Shown piece after piece: positions 20,871 through 32,270 of a stretch of 44,933 nt of DNA. How positions within the stretch are numbered: position 1 is the stretch's first letter; each line of letters opens with the position of its first letter. A model generated the notes under the pieces. It was given only the letters and a program-made list of their open reading frames with translations, was not told the origin of the DNA and did not search any database. Source of the stretch: Phascolarctobacterium sp. Lineage in GTDB: Bacteria; Bacillota; Negativicutes; Acidaminococcales; Acidaminococcaceae. The translations under genes and the position numbers were made by a program. The DNA lies in assembly GCA_021203775.1 (NCBI GenBank), contig JAJQAO010000016.1, positions 1 to 44,933 on the forward strand, given 5' to 3'.

Positions 20871-22047
20871 TGGAAGATACGGAGCCCATGGAGGGCAGTA
20901 TATCCCGGAAACCTTGATGAACGCGGTGCTGGAACTGCAGCAGGCTTATGAGTTTTACAAAAATGATCCGCAGTTTAACGAGGAATTACAAACCTTATAC
21001 AGGAATTATGCAAACAGACCGTCATTATTGTATTATGCTGAGAGAATGACGAAAGATCTTGGCGGGGCAAAAATTTATTTAAAAAGGGAAGATCTGAACC
21101 ATACCGGAGCACATAAAATCAATAATGTGCTGGGGCAGGCCCTGCTGGCCAAAAAGATGGGCAAAAAACGTATCATTGCAGAAACAGGGGCAGGCCAGCA
21201 CGGTGTAGCCACAGCTACCGCAGGCGCACTTATGGATATGGAATGCGTCGTGTATATGGGTAAGGAAGATACCGTACGGCAGGCCCTGAATGTATTCAGG
21301 ATGGAGCTTTTAGGAGCCAAGGTAGTTCCAGTGGAAAGCGGTACCCAGACTTTGAAGGATGCCGTAAATGAAGCCCTGCGCGTATGGACTGAGAGAGTGG
21401 AAGATACTTATTATGTTCTCGGCAGTGTTATGGGCCCGCATCCTTATCCGGAGATGGTGCGTGACTTCCAGAAGATTATTGGCGAAGAGGTGCGGGAGCA
21501 GATCCTTGCGGCAGAAGGGCGGTTGCCGGATGTAATACTTGCGTGTGTAGGCGGCGGGTCCAATGCCATGGGAATCTTCTATGATTTTATAAAGGAAAAA
21601 GACGTGCGTCTTATTGGCGTTGAAGCGGCAGGGCGCGGTGTTGATACTCCGGAAAATGCGGCTACAATTGCCAATGGCACCATGGGTATTTTCCATGGAA
21701 TGAAATCTTATTTCCTGCAGGACGAATACGGACAGATTGCGCCGGTATATTCCATTTCAGCAGGACTTGATTATCCGGGCATAGGCCCGGAACATGCATA
21801 TCTGCATGATATTGGCCGTGCTGAATACGTATCGGCAACGGATAAGGAATCAGTGGAGGCATTCAGTTATTTGTCTAAAATGGAAGGAATTATTCCGGCC
21901 GTTGAAAGTGCCCATGCTGTTGCTTATGCCATGAAACTGGCACCTACCATGGGAAAAGACAAGATTATGGTCATTAACATTTCCGGCCGCGGGGATAAAG
22001 ATGTGGCAGCTATTGCACGTTACATGGGGGTGGATTTGCATGAATAG
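20863..22047 (+). CDS. trpB: Tryptophan synthase beta chain
   Basis: '[13 protein letters not shown]', '[16 protein letters not shown]', '[13 protein letters not shown]', 'GGGSNAMG'. Confidence 0.98.
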   Translation: MNNGRYGAHGGQYIPETLMNAVLELQQAYEFYKNDPQFNEELQTLYRNYANRPSLLYYAERMTKDLGGAKIYLKREDLNHTGAHKINNVLGQALLAKKMGKKRIIAETGAGQHGVATATAGALMDMECVVYMGKEDTVRQALNVFRMELLGAKVVPVESGTQTLKDAVNEALRVWTERVEDTYYVLGSVMGPHPYPEMVRDFQKIIGEEVREQILAAEGRLPDVILACVGGGSNAMGIFYDFIKEKDVRLIGVEAAGRGVDTPENAATIANGTMGIFHGMKSYFLQDEYGQIAPVYSISAGLDYPGIGPEHAYLHDIGRAEYVSATDKESVEAFSYLSKMEGIIPAVESAHAVAYAMKLAPTMGKDKIMVINISGRGDKDVAAIARYMGVDLHE

Positions 22048-22822
22048 ACTTGAACAGGTTTTTGCTGAGAAGAAAAAGGTTTTTATAAGTTTTATAACAG
22101 CGGGAGATCCGTCCCTGGCGATGACAAAAAAATTAATTCTTACAATAGTTAAGGCAGGAGCGGGAATCGTGGAGATAGGAATTCCTTTTTCCGATCCGGT
22201 GGCTGAAGGCAAGGTTATTCAAAGGGCTAATATCCGTGCCCTTTCTGCAGGAACAACCACTGATAAGATTTTTGACATGCTGAAGGAAACACGCCAGGAC
22301 ACAGATGTGCCATTCGTATTTTTGACATATGCTAATCCCATTTATGCCTATGGCTGTGAAAAATTCTTTGCCCGCTGCAAAGATGTAGGCGTGGACGGAG
22401 TCATCATTCCCGATACGCCTTTTGAGGAGAGGGAGGAATTCTTGCCTTTCAGCAAAAAATACCAGGTTGCATTGGTTCCGCTTATTGCCCCAACATCCAA
22501 AGACAGGATAAAAATGATTGCCAGCCAGGCGGAAGGATATGTTTATCTTGTATCATCCCTTGGGGTTACAGGCATACGCAGCAATATTACAACCGACATG
22601 AAAACAATCGTGGAAGAAGTGCGTAAAGCTACGAATATTCCAGCTGCTGTAGGATTCGGCATTGCGGAACCCAAACAGGCATACGACATGGCAAAAGTAA
22701 GCGATGGGGCCATAGTGGGGAGTGCCATTGAAAAAATTATTGAAGAATATGGCGAAGATTCCCCAAAATATGTTTATGAATATGTTAAAAAGATGACCGA
22801 AGCTGTTGAAGCAGCTATTTAA
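22040..22822 (+). CDS. trpA: Tryptophan synthase alpha chain
   Basis: '[12 protein letters not shown]', '[23 protein letters not shown]', '[12 protein letters not shown]'; ATG 22040 overlapping trpB. Confidence 0.96.
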   Translation: MNRLEQVFAEKKKVFISFITAGDPSLAMTKKLILTIVKAGAGIVEIGIPFSDPVAEGKVIQRANIRALSAGTTTDKIFDMLKETRQDTDVPFVFLTYANPIYAYGCEKFFARCKDVGVDGVIIPDTPFEEREEFLPFSKKYQVALVPLIAPTSKDRIKMIASQAEGYVYLVSSLGVTGIRSNITTDMKTIVEEVRKATNIPAAVGFGIAEPKQAYDMAKVSDGAIVGSAIEKIIEEYGEDSPKYVYEYVKKMTEAVEAAI

Positions 22823-22843
22823 GACAGTACTTCCAAAAATTAT

Positions 22844-22884
22844 AATACCTCTAAAATACAGGCCCGTATTTTAGAGGTATTTTT
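22844..22884 (+). terminator. Intrinsic terminator after trp operon
   Basis: AATACCTCTAAAATAC-aggccc-GTATTTTAGAGGTATTTTT. Confidence 0.9.
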
Positions 22885-22946
22885 GATTCGACAACGAAAA
22901 TATCGGGAGTGTGTAAATAATTTTATTTGGGTAGGAGAAATACGCG

Positions 22947-24134
22947 GTGGGAAAAAATATTGCAGGATTGAAAAATAAAAGGGAGTTATGGCAGAGGGCA
23001 CAGGGGATTTATGTGCATATTCCTTTCTGCCTGCAAAAATGCCTGTACTGCGATTTTATTTCATTCACATGCCCTGACAGGGAGATAATGGATACTTATG
23101 CAGATGCCGTATGCAGGGAAATTGCTGCCGGCGGAAAAATGGAAATCACTGAAAGCCCTACTGTCTATTTCGGTGGCGGCACGCCTTCACTGTTGCCGGA
23201 AACATCTCTGGCAAAAATAGCAGATGAGCTGCAGAAACACGGCATGTGGGATAATTTATCGGAGAAGACTATTGAAGCAAATCCGGGTACCGTTAATTTG
23301 GAGAAGCTGCGTTTTTTCCGCAGACTGGGGTTTAACCGCATAAGTTTTGGAGTCCAGTCGTTAAATGACGGCGAACTGAAAGCCATCGGGCGCATCCATA
23401 CCGCAGAGGAGGCGAGGGAAGCCCTGAATATGGCTGAAAAGGCTGGATTTGACAACATAAATGCCGACATAATGTATGGTCTGCCGGGACAGGATGCTGA
23501 AAGTCTGAGGCAGACGGTAAAAGGTGTAATCGGTTTTAACTTAGGGCATATTTCCGCATACGGGCTGACTTTAGAGGAAAATACTTCTCTGGCGAGGCTT
23601 GCTGCCAGCAAGACGGTCATCATTCCGAGTGATGATGATATTTTCGCTATGTACAGCCTTCTGCAGGAAATGCTGGAAAAAGAAGGGTACAGGCGCTATG
23701 AAATTTCAAATTATGCAAAAAACGGGCGCATTGCCAGGCATAACACTGTATACTGGCACTATTTCCCTTATCTTGGCTTCGGAACTGCTGCCTGCAGTTT
23801 TGACGGAGAGAAACGCTGGACGGGCACGGCAAGCGTAATGCAGTACATTACGCAGGCACGGCGGAATGATTTTTCTTATGATACGGAATATCTGACACAG
23901 GACGAAAAAATAGGGGAATTCATGTTCCTCGGGCTGCGCATGGCAGAAGGGGTAGATCTGAAAGAGGCAGAAAAACGTTTCGGCATAGATATAATGGAAA
24001 AGTTTGCACGGGAAACAGCATCCTTCCTGGACCAGGAACTGCTAATCCACGATGCGGCGGCCGGACGTCTGCGTTTGAGCAGACAGGGTATGGCCGTAGG
24101 AAATAGAATTTTTGAAATTTTTGTGAAAATTTAA
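22947..24134 (+). CDS. hemW: Radical SAM heme chaperone HemW-like protein
   Basis: 'YVHIPFCLQKCLYCDFIS', 'YFGGGTPSLLP', 'RISFGVQSLND'; neighbour of hrcA. Confidence 0.9.
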   Translation: MGKNIAGLKNKRELWQRAQGIYVHIPFCLQKCLYCDFISFTCPDREIMDTYADAVCREIAAGGKMEITESPTVYFGGGTPSLLPETSLAKIADELQKHGMWDNLSEKTIEANPGTVNLEKLRFFRRLGFNRISFGVQSLNDGELKAIGRIHTAEEAREALNMAEKAGFDNINADIMYGLPGQDAESLRQTVKGVIGFNLGHISAYGLTLEENTSLARLAASKTVIIPSDDDIFAMYSLLQEMLEKEGYRRYEISNYAKNGRIARHNTVYWHYFPYLGFGTAACSFDGEKRWTGTASVMQYITQARRNDFSYDTEYLTQDEKIGEFMFLGLRMAEGVDLKEAEKRFGIDIMEKFARETASFLDQELLIHDAAAGRLRLSRQGMAVGNRIFEIFVKI

Positions 24135-24151
24135 AATTTATAAAAAAACTG

Positions 24152-24219
24152 TTGACAAGGATAATAGGGGGTGCTATTCTTATATCAAGGTGTTAGCACT
24201 CGACTATTTAGAGTGCTAA
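24152..24219 (+). promoter_or_regulatory. Promoter and CIRCE operator of hrcA-grpE-dnaK-dnaJ
   Basis: TTGACA-17-TATTCT (24152-24180); TTAGCACTC-N9-GAGTGCTAA (24193-24219). Confidence 0.97.
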
Positions 24220-24239
24220 CAGCAAACTGGGGTGAAACT

Positions 24240-25265
24240 ATGTTAAACGAAAGAAAGAAAAGAATTCTTCAGATTATAATTGAAGATTATATTTCCACCG
24301 CAGAGCCGGTAGGCTCGAGAACCATTGCCAGAAAATATGATCTGGGGATAAGCCCGGCGACTATCCGCAATGAAATGAGCGACCTGGAAATGCTGGGGTA
24401 TCTGGAACAGCCGCATACTTCCGCCGGCCGTATTCCTTCCGCCCAGGCATACCGTCTCTATGTGGATTCATTAATTGAGCCGGGATCCCTTACGGATAAC
24501 GATATGGCTTTGATTAACAGCTGGTTTAATGAGCGGCGCCGCAGTATTGATGAAATTTTCCAATCCACGGCCAAGATTTTGTCCCGCATGACGCAGAATG
24601 TTTCCATGGTGCTGGCAAACAGCGACACGGAGGCAGACTTTAAATATATGAAATTCCTGCCATTGGACGAGAGGCATGCCATACTTTGTATTATTACAGG
24701 TGACGGCAATGTGGATACCGGTGTGGTAGAAATACCGCTGGGCATGCGGCCCAGTGAGATGGACTACATGGCAGGCCGCATCAGCAGGCTTCTCGAAGGA
24801 CGTAAGCTTTCCGAAATAAACAGTGCGCTTCTGGAAGAGGTACGGAGTGATATTGCAGGCGATAAAATGCTGTTTGCATCACTGGTACAGTCAATACGGA
24901 AGATAAACAGCAGCCGCAGAAAGCAGAGGGTCTTTTTGGGGGGAACCAAGCAGCTGCTTAACCAGCCGGAATTCCGGGACGTGGAAAAAGTGAAGAATCT
25001 GCTGGGAATTCTTGAGGAAGAGAAAATAGTACGTGACCTTCTGGAAGCGGATGCCGACAGCGGTCTCAAAATAACCATCGGCAGCGAGAATAAGTTTACT
25101 GGAATCCAGGACTGCAGCATGGTGCAGGCCACCTACAGATTAAACGGCAGGATTGTCGGAACAATGGCGGTGCTGGGGCCGACCAGGATGGAATACGGTA
25201 AGGTAATTTCCGTTATGGATTATTTACATAAATATTTGAAAACCATGTTCCAGCAGAATGAATGA
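24240..25265 (+). CDS. hrcA: Heat-inducible transcription repressor HrcA
   Basis: 'MLNERKKRILQIIIEDYISTAEPVGSRTIARKYDLGISPATIRNEMSDLEMLGYLEQPHTSAGRIPS'. Confidence 0.98.
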   Translation: MLNERKKRILQIIIEDYISTAEPVGSRTIARKYDLGISPATIRNEMSDLEMLGYLEQPHTSAGRIPSAQAYRLYVDSLIEPGSLTDNDMALINSWFNERRRSIDEIFQSTAKILSRMTQNVSMVLANSDTEADFKYMKFLPLDERHAILCIITGDGNVDTGVVEIPLGMRPSEMDYMAGRISRLLEGRKLSEINSALLEEVRSDIAGDKMLFASLVQSIRKINSSRRKQRVFLGGTKQLLNQPEFRDVEKVKNLLGILEEEKIVRDLLEADADSGLKITIGSENKFTGIQDCSMVQATYRLNGRIVGTMAVLGPTRMEYGKVISVMDYLHKYLKTMFQQNE

Positions 25266-25283
25266 TAAAGAGGAGGAAGGGCT

Positions 25284-25859
25284 TTGCAACAGGATGAGAA
25301 GTTAAAAAAGGAAGAAGATACTGCCGCAGAGCAGGAAATGGAAAAAGAAACTGAAGAAATTTCCGAAGAAAACGACGAAGCGGCTTCTGAAGAAACTGGC
25401 GGAGAGGATATACCTGATGCAAAAGATCAGGAAATAGCCGATCTGAAAAACAGGCTGCTGCGGCTGCAGGCGGACTTTGAAAATTTCCGTCGGCGTTCCC
25501 AGCAGGAAAAGACACAGCTTTCCGCTTTTGTTACGGCGGGCGTTGTCAGTAAATTTCTGAAGGTACTGGATAATTTCGAGCGGGCGGAAGAAAGTGCCGC
25601 TAAAACCGCGGACCCAGAGAGCCTGCTTACGGGAATGAAGCAGATCAGGAAACAGTTTGCGGAAGTTTTTAAGGAACTCGGCGTTGAGGAAATCGAGGCC
25701 ATGAACAAAAAATTCGACCCTAACCTGCATGAAGCCGTACTGCGCGGGGAAAACCCTGAGCTGGAAGATGAAACCATTGATATGGTTCTGGAAAAAGGCT
25801 ATAAATTGCATGATAAGGTCATTCGTCACAGCAAAGTAAGGGTCATCAGCCATGAATAG
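25284..25859 (+). CDS. grpE: Nucleotide exchange factor GrpE
   Basis: 'RLQADFENFRRRSQQEK', 'VLDNFERA', 'DPNLHEAVLR'; TTG start. Confidence 0.96.
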   Translation: MQQDEKLKKEEDTAAEQEMEKETEEISEENDEAASEETGGEDIPDAKDQEIADLKNRLLRLQADFENFRRRSQQEKTQLSAFVTAGVVSKFLKVLDNFERAEESAAKTADPESLLTGMKQIRKQFAEVFKELGVEEIEAMNKKFDPNLHEAVLRGENPELEDETIDMVLEKGYKLHDKVIRHSKVRVISHE

Positions 25860-25919
25860 GCTGATCCCTGAAAATAAAATCATTATTAATAAAACAATTA
25901 TTTCAAGGAGGAATAAATC

Positions 25920-27755
25920 ATGTCTAAAGTAATTGGTATTGACTTAGGTACTACAAACTCTGTCGTTGCCGTAATGGAGGGCGGCGAACCGACAGTTATC
26001 ACAAATCAGGAGGGCAGCCGCCTGACACCGTCCGTCGTAGGTTTTTCAAAAACCGGCGAGCGCCTGGTAGGGCAGCTGGCAAAACGTCAGGCCGTGTCCA
26101 ATCCGGACAGGACTGTAAGCTCCATTAAGCGTCAGATGGGTACTAGCTATAAAGTAACTATCGACGGCAAACAATACTCTCCGGAAGAAATTTCTGCCAT
26201 GATTTTGCAGAAACTGAAAGGTGATGCCGAAAAATATCTCGGCGAAACCGTAACCCAGGCAGTAATTACCGTTCCTGCCTATTTTTCTGACAGCCAGCGC
26301 CAGGCTACAAAGGATGCCGGCAAAATTGCAGGCCTTGAGGTTCTGCGTATAATTAACGAGCCTACTGCCGCCGCACTGGCTTATGGCATTGACAAGAGCG
26401 ATGACCATACCGTTATGGTCTATGACCTTGGCGGCGGTACATTCGACGTGTCCATCTTGGAAATGGGCGACGGCGTATTTGAAGTTAAGGCTACTAATGG
26501 TGATACCCACCTTGGCGGCGACGATTTTGATCAGAAGATTATTGACTGGATGGTTGATAATTTCAAGAAAACGGAAGGAATAGATCTTTCCAGTGACCGT
26601 ATGGCAATGCAGCGTCTGCGTGAAGCTGCCGAAAAAGCCAAAATTGAATTATCCGGTGTTTTAACCACGAACATCAACCTGCCTTTTATTACCGCAGGAG
26701 CCGACGGTCCGAAACATCTGGATATGGATCTGACAAGGGCAAAATTTGACGAAATGACTGCAGATCTTGTGGAACGCACCATGGGACCGACCCGCCAGGC
26801 CATGTCCGATGCCGGGGTAACAGGCAGCGACATTGACAAGGTTATTCTGGTAGGCGGCTCAACCCGTATCCCTGCAGTTCAGGAAGCCCTGAAGAAATTT
26901 ATCAACAAAGAGCCGCATCGCGGCATCAATCCTGACGAATGCGTTGCCGTAGGCGCTGCCATCCAGGCAGGCGTTCTGGCAGGCGAAGTCAAGGATGTGC
27001 TGCTGCTGGATGTAACCCCGCTGTCTCTCGGTATTGAGACATTGGGCGGCGTATTCACCAAAATTATTGAGCGCAATACGACCATTCCTACTTCCAAGAA
27101 GCAGATTTTCTCCACGGCTGCAGACAACCAGCCTTCCGTTGACATTCATGTGCTCCAGGGCGAGCGCGAAATGGCAGCGGACAACAAGACACTGGGACGT
27201 TTCGAACTCTCAGGCATTCCTGCGGCTCCGCGCGGGGTACCTAAAATTGAGGTGGCCTTTGATATTGATGCCAACGGCATTGTAAACGTAAGCGCCAAAG
27301 ATCTGGGTACCGGCAAGGAACAGAAGATTACCATTACTTCTTCCGGTTCCCTGGATAAGAGCGAAGTTGAGAGAATGGTTAAGGAAGCAGAGGCTAATGC
27401 CGAAGCTGACAAGAAGCGCAAAGAAAGCGTAGAGGTACACAATCAGGCCGATTCCCTGTGCTATCAGGCAGAAAAGACCATGAAAGATATGGAAGGCAAA
27501 GGCAAGGATGACCTGATCGCGAAAGTAAAAGCCGCCATGGATACTCTGAAGGAATCCATGAAAGGCGAGGATCTGGAGAAGATCAAGGCCGATACGGAAG
27601 CTCTTACCAAACCTTTGTATGAGCTGTCCGCGGAACTCTATAAAGAGACTGAGGCAGCAAAGGCATCAGCAGGTGATGCTGGTGCGCAGGATGGCGCCAA
27701 GAAACCTGAGGATGATGTAGTTGACGCGGAAGTTGTTGACGAAGATAAAAAATAA
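25920..27755 (+). CDS. dnaK: Molecular chaperone DnaK
   Basis: '[24 protein letters not shown]', '[14 protein letters not shown]', '[14 protein letters not shown]'. Confidence 0.99.
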   Translation: MSKVIGIDLGTTNSVVAVMEGGEPTVITNQEGSRLTPSVVGFSKTGERLVGQLAKRQAVSNPDRTVSSIKRQMGTSYKVTIDGKQYSPEEISAMILQKLKGDAEKYLGETVTQAVITVPAYFSDSQRQATKDAGKIAGLEVLRIINEPTAAALAYGIDKSDDHTVMVYDLGGGTFDVSILEMGDGVFEVKATNGDTHLGGDDFDQKIIDWMVDNFKKTEGIDLSSDRMAMQRLREAAEKAKIELSGVLTTNINLPFITAGADGPKHLDMDLTRAKFDEMTADLVERTMGPTRQAMSDAGVTGSDIDKVILVGGSTRIPAVQEALKKFINKEPHRGINPDECVAVGAAIQAGVLAGEVKDVLLLDVTPLSLGIETLGGVFTKIIERNTTIPTSKKQIFSTAADNQPSVDIHVLQGEREMAADNKTLGRFELSGIPAAPRGVPKIEVAFDIDANGIVNVSAKDLGTGKEQKITITSSGSLDKSEVERMVKEAEANAEADKKRKESVEVHNQADSLCYQAEKTMKDMEGKGKDDLIAKVKAAMDTLKESMKGEDLEKIKADTEALTKPLYELSAELYKETEAAKASAGDAGAQDGAKKPEDDVVDAEVVDEDKK

Positions 27756-27778
27756 ACCTGTTTAGGATGGTGTAGATT

Positions 27779-28924
27779 TTGAGCAAGAGAGATTATTACG
27801 AAGTCCTGGGTGTGCAGAAAACTGCCACCCAGGATGAGCTGAAAAAAGCATATCGTAAACTGGCGCGGAAATATCATCCTGACGTAAACAAAGACAATCC
27901 TGAAGCTGCCGAAAAGTTTAAGGAATGCAGTGAAGCCTACAGTGTACTTTCCGATGAGGAAAAGAGGGCCCAGTACGACCAGTTCGGGCATGCCGCTTTT
28001 GAAAACGGCGGCGCCGGTCCCGGAGGATTTGGCGGATTTGGCGGTCAGGGCTTTGGCGGCGCCGGCATGGAAGATATTTTTGATATGTTCTTTGGCGGTC
28101 AGGGCCGCGGCGGGATGGGCAGGAATACAACAGGTCCGAGGCGTGGCGCTGATCTGCGCTTTGACCTTGAAATAAGCTTTGAAGAAGCGGCATTCGGCGT
28201 GGAAAAGGAAATTGCCCTGCAGCGCTCTGAAAAATGCAGCCACTGCAACGGCGAAGGTGCAGAACCGGGTTCTAAGGTTGAGACCTGTCCTGACTGTCAC
28301 GGAACGGGCTTTATCCGCGTTACGCAGAATACCATGTTCGGACAGATGGTCAATGAACGCCCATGCTCAAAATGTCACGGTGAGGGCAAAATAATCAGCC
28401 AGCCCTGCAGGGAATGCCGCGGTGCGGGGACGGTAAAGAATGTCAAGAAGCTGAAGGTAAAGGTACCGGCAGGTGTTGACAGCGGTTCCAGACTGCGGGT
28501 TGCAGGAGAAGGCGAGGCAGGTATCAAAGGCGGGCCTACCGGGGATCTGTACGTCTACCTTTATGTAAAGCCGCATAAGTTCTTTGAACGGGACGGTACC
28601 ACGATTATGTGTGAAGTACCCATAAATATTGTGCAGGCTACATTGGGTGACGAAATAAGGGTTCCTACCCTGGACGGTCAGGTAACCATGAAGATTCCTG
28701 AAGGGACACAGCCCGGACGTGTAATGCGTATTAAAGGTAAGGGAGTTGCCAGACTGCGCGGGGGCGGACGCGGAGACCAATTGGTACGCATTAAGGTGGT
28801 CGTGCCCACAAAACTTAATGAAAAACAGAAGGAAGCTCTGCGCAGTTTTGGCGAAATCAGTAAGGATAATATAAATCCCGAAGAAAAGAGTTTCCTGAAT
28901 AAAGTTAAGGATTTTTTCAAATAG
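27779..28924 (+). CDS. dnaJ: Molecular chaperone DnaJ
   Basis: J-domain with HPD, G/F region, four CxxCxGxG-like motifs; TTG start. Confidence 0.98.
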   Translation: MSKRDYYEVLGVQKTATQDELKKAYRKLARKYHPDVNKDNPEAAEKFKECSEAYSVLSDEEKRAQYDQFGHAAFENGGAGPGGFGGFGGQGFGGAGMEDIFDMFFGGQGRGGMGRNTTGPRRGADLRFDLEISFEEAAFGVEKEIALQRSEKCSHCNGEGAEPGSKVETCPDCHGTGFIRVTQNTMFGQMVNERPCSKCHGEGKIISQPCRECRGAGTVKNVKKLKVKVPAGVDSGSRLRVAGEGEAGIKGGPTGDLYVYLYVKPHKFFERDGTTIMCEVPINIVQATLGDEIRVPTLDGQVTMKIPEGTQPGRVMRIKGKGVARLRGGGRGDQLVRIKVVVPTKLNEKQKEALRSFGEISKDNINPEEKSFLNKVKDFFK

Positions 28925-28931
28925 GGATAAT

Positions 28932-28959
28932 AAAAACGGCACGTTAAGTGCCGTTTTTT
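28932..28959 (+). terminator. Intrinsic terminator after dnaJ
   Basis: AAAAACGGCAC...GTGCCGTTTTTT. Confidence 0.92.
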
Positions 28960-28967
28960 GCATTATT

Positions 28968-28997
28968 ACAGGTATGCGGAATATGCAGCATACCTGT
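28968..28997. repeat. Second inverted repeat after dnaJ terminator
   Basis: ACAGGTATG-cggaatatgcag-CATACCTGT. Confidence 0.6.
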
Positions 28998-29053
28998 ATT
29001 TTATTGGGATAATTCATCAATTAAAAAAAGGCTTAAAAAAATTAAGTTTCTTC

Positions 29054-29083
29054 TTTACAAACGGGGGTATAAAATTGTACAAT
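29054..29083 (+). promoter_or_regulatory. Putative promoter of hpdBC copy 1
   Basis: TTTACA, 18-bp spacer, TACAAT. Confidence 0.6.
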
Positions 29084-29212
29084 TAATATGATAAATATAT
29101 AGATTGTATACACTTAAATAAAAGGGTTGTACAGGACTATATTTCGCTGGCGCCGGGCACCAAGCTGGTGTCTGATCACAAGGCGATAAAAAAACAAGGA
29201 GGAGAACTAGGT

Positions 29213-31903
29213 ATGAAATCAAACGCAAAAAAAGTTGAAGACATCCTAAAAGCTCGCGGAGTTGAGATCAATGAAGACATCATTGAGTACAAGATTCCAG
29301 AAGCACATGAGAGCTTCCAGAAGCTGATTGCCATATACTATGGTATGAAAGTTACGGCTGACATGGAAGCTCCGTATTGGTTCAACAGGATCTGGTGGGA
29401 GAACGACGGTGATCTGAACCAGATGAAGAGGGCAAAGGCAGTAGCAGGAAGCTACGCCCACATTACGCCGACCATACTCCCCTGGGAGAAACTGGTTATG
29501 AGCAAGACCACGCATATGCGCGGTGCTTTCCCGTTCCCATGGGTATGCGGCTCTTTCTTTAATGCCCAGGCACAGGCATTTATGGACGAAGTAGATGCTC
29601 CTCCGCTGAGCGAGGCTGATGCTGTATCACAGGTCGGCACTGGCGGCGGTAACGTAACGAAGAGCTATGGCGAAATCATCTCCATTGCTCAGAAGTTCGG
29701 CGTAAGAAAAGAAGACATTCCTGTACTGGTAAAAGTTTCCAAATACTGGGAAGGCATTGCAATTGAGGATATCAGCAAGAAATATGGCAAATACCTCAAA
29801 AATTACGACCAGTACCAGAGGGAAATGGATGCCGTTGTAATCATGTTCGATTCCTGGGCAATCCCACAGGGCCGTGAGGTTATGAACTACTATGTACCTC
29901 TGCAGTACGGCTTTGATAAGATCCAGGAACTGTGCGACGAAAAAATGCAGACACTCATGGGCGAAGCCGGTGAGGACGGCGTTCTCGGAATGAGCCGCGG
30001 CTACTACTATGCATGCATGAAAGAAGTTGCCAAAGGCCTGAGCCAGTGGGCACAGAACTATGCCGACAAGGCAAGGGATCTTGCTTCCCGCGAACCTGAC
30101 GAGGCATTTAAGAAGAATTACATGGAAATCGCTAAGATGATGGACAATGTAGCACACAAGGCACCGGCAAGCTTCCGTGAAGCTCTCCAGATGACCTACC
30201 TGTGCCACCTTGGCGTAGTAAACGAAGATCCGCAGTCCGGTCAGTCAATCGGCCGTCTCGGACAGGTTCTGCAGCCTTTCTATGAGAAAGACATTGCAGA
30301 CGGCGTATGCACCGATGAAGACGTTATTGAACTGCTTGAACTCTACAGGATTAAGATCACCGCAATCGAATGCTTCGCATCCTCCGGTGTAACCGGCGGC
30401 GTTCTTTCCGGCAACACGTTCAACAACCTGGGTATTGGCGGACGCGGCCATGACGGACTCTCTGCTGCTACTCCGCTTGAGTACCTCATTATCGAGGCAG
30501 CTATGCGTGCACATACACCGCAGCCGACCCTGAGCGTACTTTATGACGAGAAACTGCCTGATGCCTTCCTGATGAAAGCAGCTATGTGCATTAAGCTTGG
30601 CATGGGCTTCCCGGCATTCATGAACGCAAGGGTATCCGAAGAGTTTATGCTGAGACAGTACGGCGAAGAAGGCATGACCGTAACTGATGCAAGGGCATGG
30701 ATGCTTGGCGGATGTCTTGAAAATTCACCTGGTTCCTGGTCACCGCTGGAATACAACGGAAAAGTTACCTGGATTCCTGGCGGCGCAGGCCCGACCGCAG
30801 GCACCGGCATTCATTTCACCGGACTGCCGAAAGTACTGGAACTCGTACTGACCAACGGTGTTGACGCAAGAACCGACAAGATGGTATTCCCGCCTCACAA
30901 TGAGAAGATTGATTCCTTTGAAAAACTGCTGGAGCTGTGGAAGAGATATCTTGACATTTCCAACGATATTGCCAACAAGGTAAACAATATCCAGATGGAT
31001 ATCTGGAGGAAACTGACGCCTCCGACTGTTAACTCCCTGCTGAAGAAAGGCTGCTGGGAAAAAGGCCAGACCATTGCTGACTGTGGTGCTCTGTACAACG
31101 GAACAATTAACTTTGAGTCCTGCGGAACCATTACTTTCATCAACTCACTGGCAGCTATTAAGAAGCTGGTATTTGAGGAGAAGAAATACACCCTGGAAGA
31201 AATGAAAGACGCAATGCTCAACAACTTCGGTTTCAAGACGGCATACGAGACCGGCGTATTCTCACCTGACTTCCGTGAAGCAACAGAGGATGCTCCGAAA
31301 TATGCCAAGATTTTTGCAGACTGCATCAACGCTCCGAAGTACGGCAATGCTAATCCGGAAGCAGACAGCCTGCTGAAATGGTATGAGGACTATATGGCTG
31401 AAATACTGCCGAAACTGCGCTCCTACTACGGCAGACCTGAGTATATGTGCCAGATTTCCGTATCCACCCACGGACCGCAGGGATTCGTAACACTGGCTAC
31501 TGCTGACGGAAGACTTGCAGGAACGACCTATTCCGACGGCTCTGTATCTGCAGCAGCAGGCACGGACAGGAACGGCGTATACGCAGTATTCGAGTCCGCA
31601 ACCGTTTATGATCACTCCATGGAACAGAATTCCCAGATGAACCTGAAGATTCATCCGTCCGCTGTAAAAGGCCAGACAGGCACCAGGAAACTCCTCAACC
31701 TGATCCAGGCATACATGAGGAAGGGCGGCTTCCACGTACAGTTCAACATTGTAGGTTCCGATACGCTGAGAGAAGCACAGAAGAACATCGACGCACATCG
31801 TGACCTGATGGTCCGCGTAGCAGGATTCACCCAGTACTGGTGCGAAATCGGCAAGGCCATCCAGGACGAAGTAATCTACAGGACAGAGTACGATGAAGTT
31901 TAA
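29213..31903 (+). CDS. hpdB: Glycyl radical 4-hydroxyphenylacetate decarboxylase large subunit, copy 1
   Basis: 'GGCLENSPGSW' CxE thiyl site, 'RVAGFTQYW' glycyl motif, Cys-to-Gly spacing of 370 as in HPAD; ATG 29213 behind AGGAGG. Confidence 0.9.
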   Translation: MKSNAKKVEDILKARGVEINEDIIEYKIPEAHESFQKLIAIYYGMKVTADMEAPYWFNRIWWENDGDLNQMKRAKAVAGSYAHITPTILPWEKLVMSKTTHMRGAFPFPWVCGSFFNAQAQAFMDEVDAPPLSEADAVSQVGTGGGNVTKSYGEIISIAQKFGVRKEDIPVLVKVSKYWEGIAIEDISKKYGKYLKNYDQYQREMDAVVIMFDSWAIPQGREVMNYYVPLQYGFDKIQELCDEKMQTLMGEAGEDGVLGMSRGYYYACMKEVAKGLSQWAQNYADKARDLASREPDEAFKKNYMEIAKMMDNVAHKAPASFREALQMTYLCHLGVVNEDPQSGQSIGRLGQVLQPFYEKDIADGVCTDEDVIELLELYRIKITAIECFASSGVTGGVLSGNTFNNLGIGGRGHDGLSAATPLEYLIIEAAMRAHTPQPTLSVLYDEKLPDAFLMKAAMCIKLGMGFPAFMNARVSEEFMLRQYGEEGMTVTDARAWMLGGCLENSPGSWSPLEYNGKVTWIPGGAGPTAGTGIHFTGLPKVLELVLTNGVDARTDKMVFPPHNEKIDSFEKLLELWKRYLDISNDIANKVNNIQMDIWRKLTPPTVNSLLKKGCWEKGQTIADCGALYNGTINFESCGTITFINSLAAIKKLVFEEKKYTLEEMKDAMLNNFGFKTAYETGVFSPDFREATEDAPKYAKIFADCINAPKYGNANPEADSLLKWYEDYMAEILPKLRSYYGRPEYMCQISVSTHGPQGFVTLATADGRLAGTTYSDGSVSAAAGTDRNGVYAVFESATVYDHSMEQNSQMNLKIHPSAVKGQTGTRKLLNLIQAYMRKGGFHVQFNIVGSDTLREAQKNIDAHRDLMVRVAGFTQYWCEIGKAIQDEVIYRTEYDEV

Positions 31904-31927
31904 AAACCATTGAACGGAGGAAGAGTT

Positions 31928-32188
31928 ATGAACAGACATTACGATTGCATAAACTACTTAAACCTTGATTGCGAAAAAGGTTTATGTGCGCTTGATAAGG
32001 GCATTGTTATGATTGACGGCGAAGGAAGCCAGGCATGCCCGAGGTTCAAGCCTGCAAAGAAATGCGGCAACTGCAAGAACTTCTCCAACCCTGACAAGTA
32101 TGGCATTGGGACCTGCAGCGGGTATGAGAAGGAGAACTGGGCATATGCCACATGCGGGGCTTTCAGCTGCAAGAATTACAAAGGCTAA
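31928..32188 (+). CDS. hpdC: 4-hydroxyphenylacetate decarboxylase small Fe-S subunit, copy 1
   Basis: 86 aa; His4/Cys7/Cys20/Cys37 and Cys46/Cys49/Cys63/Cys81 match the two HpdC [4Fe-4S] ligand sets; directly downstream of hpdB. Confidence 0.88.
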   Translation: MNRHYDCINYLNLDCEKGLCALDKGIVMIDGEGSQACPRFKPAKKCGNCKNFSNPDKYGIGTCSGYEKENWAYATCGAFSCKNYKG

Positions 32189-32270
32189 AACTAAAGGGCG
32201 ATGATGCTGATATGGGCAGTTCATCGTACATGCTAAATGTGTCATTCAGATGATGCATGAATTGCGAAGA

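Larger units (their letters stand above)
29161..32193 (+). repeat. ~3.03 kb direct repeat, copy 1 (hpdB-hpdC)
   Basis: Matches 38455-41487 at constant offset 9294; only two mismatches noticed (32176, 32179), both synonymous at the end of hpdC. Confidence 0.95.

Noticed and set aside
27638-28300. 220-aa antisense ORF opposite dnaK/dnaJ
   Set aside because: Mirror of the conserved dnaK end and the dnaJ J-domain and Gly-rich region; no independent evidence
29168-29212. N-terminal 15-aa extension of HpdB (GTG start in ORF track)
   Set aside because: AGGAGG RBS is positioned for ATG 29213; the extension reads through the RBS
29213-31903. Pyruvate formate-lyase, choline TMA-lyase or indoleacetate decarboxylase identity for the GRE
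   Set aside because: Active-site spacing, GGCLExSPG context and the adjacent HpdC-type Fe-S small subunit fit HPAD better
30556-31939. Long antisense ORFs over hpdB (e.g. 29627-30208, 31262-31939 and the same in copy 2)
   Set aside because: Opposite a clearly coding, highly conserved enzyme; no RBS or family motifs; explained by codon bias
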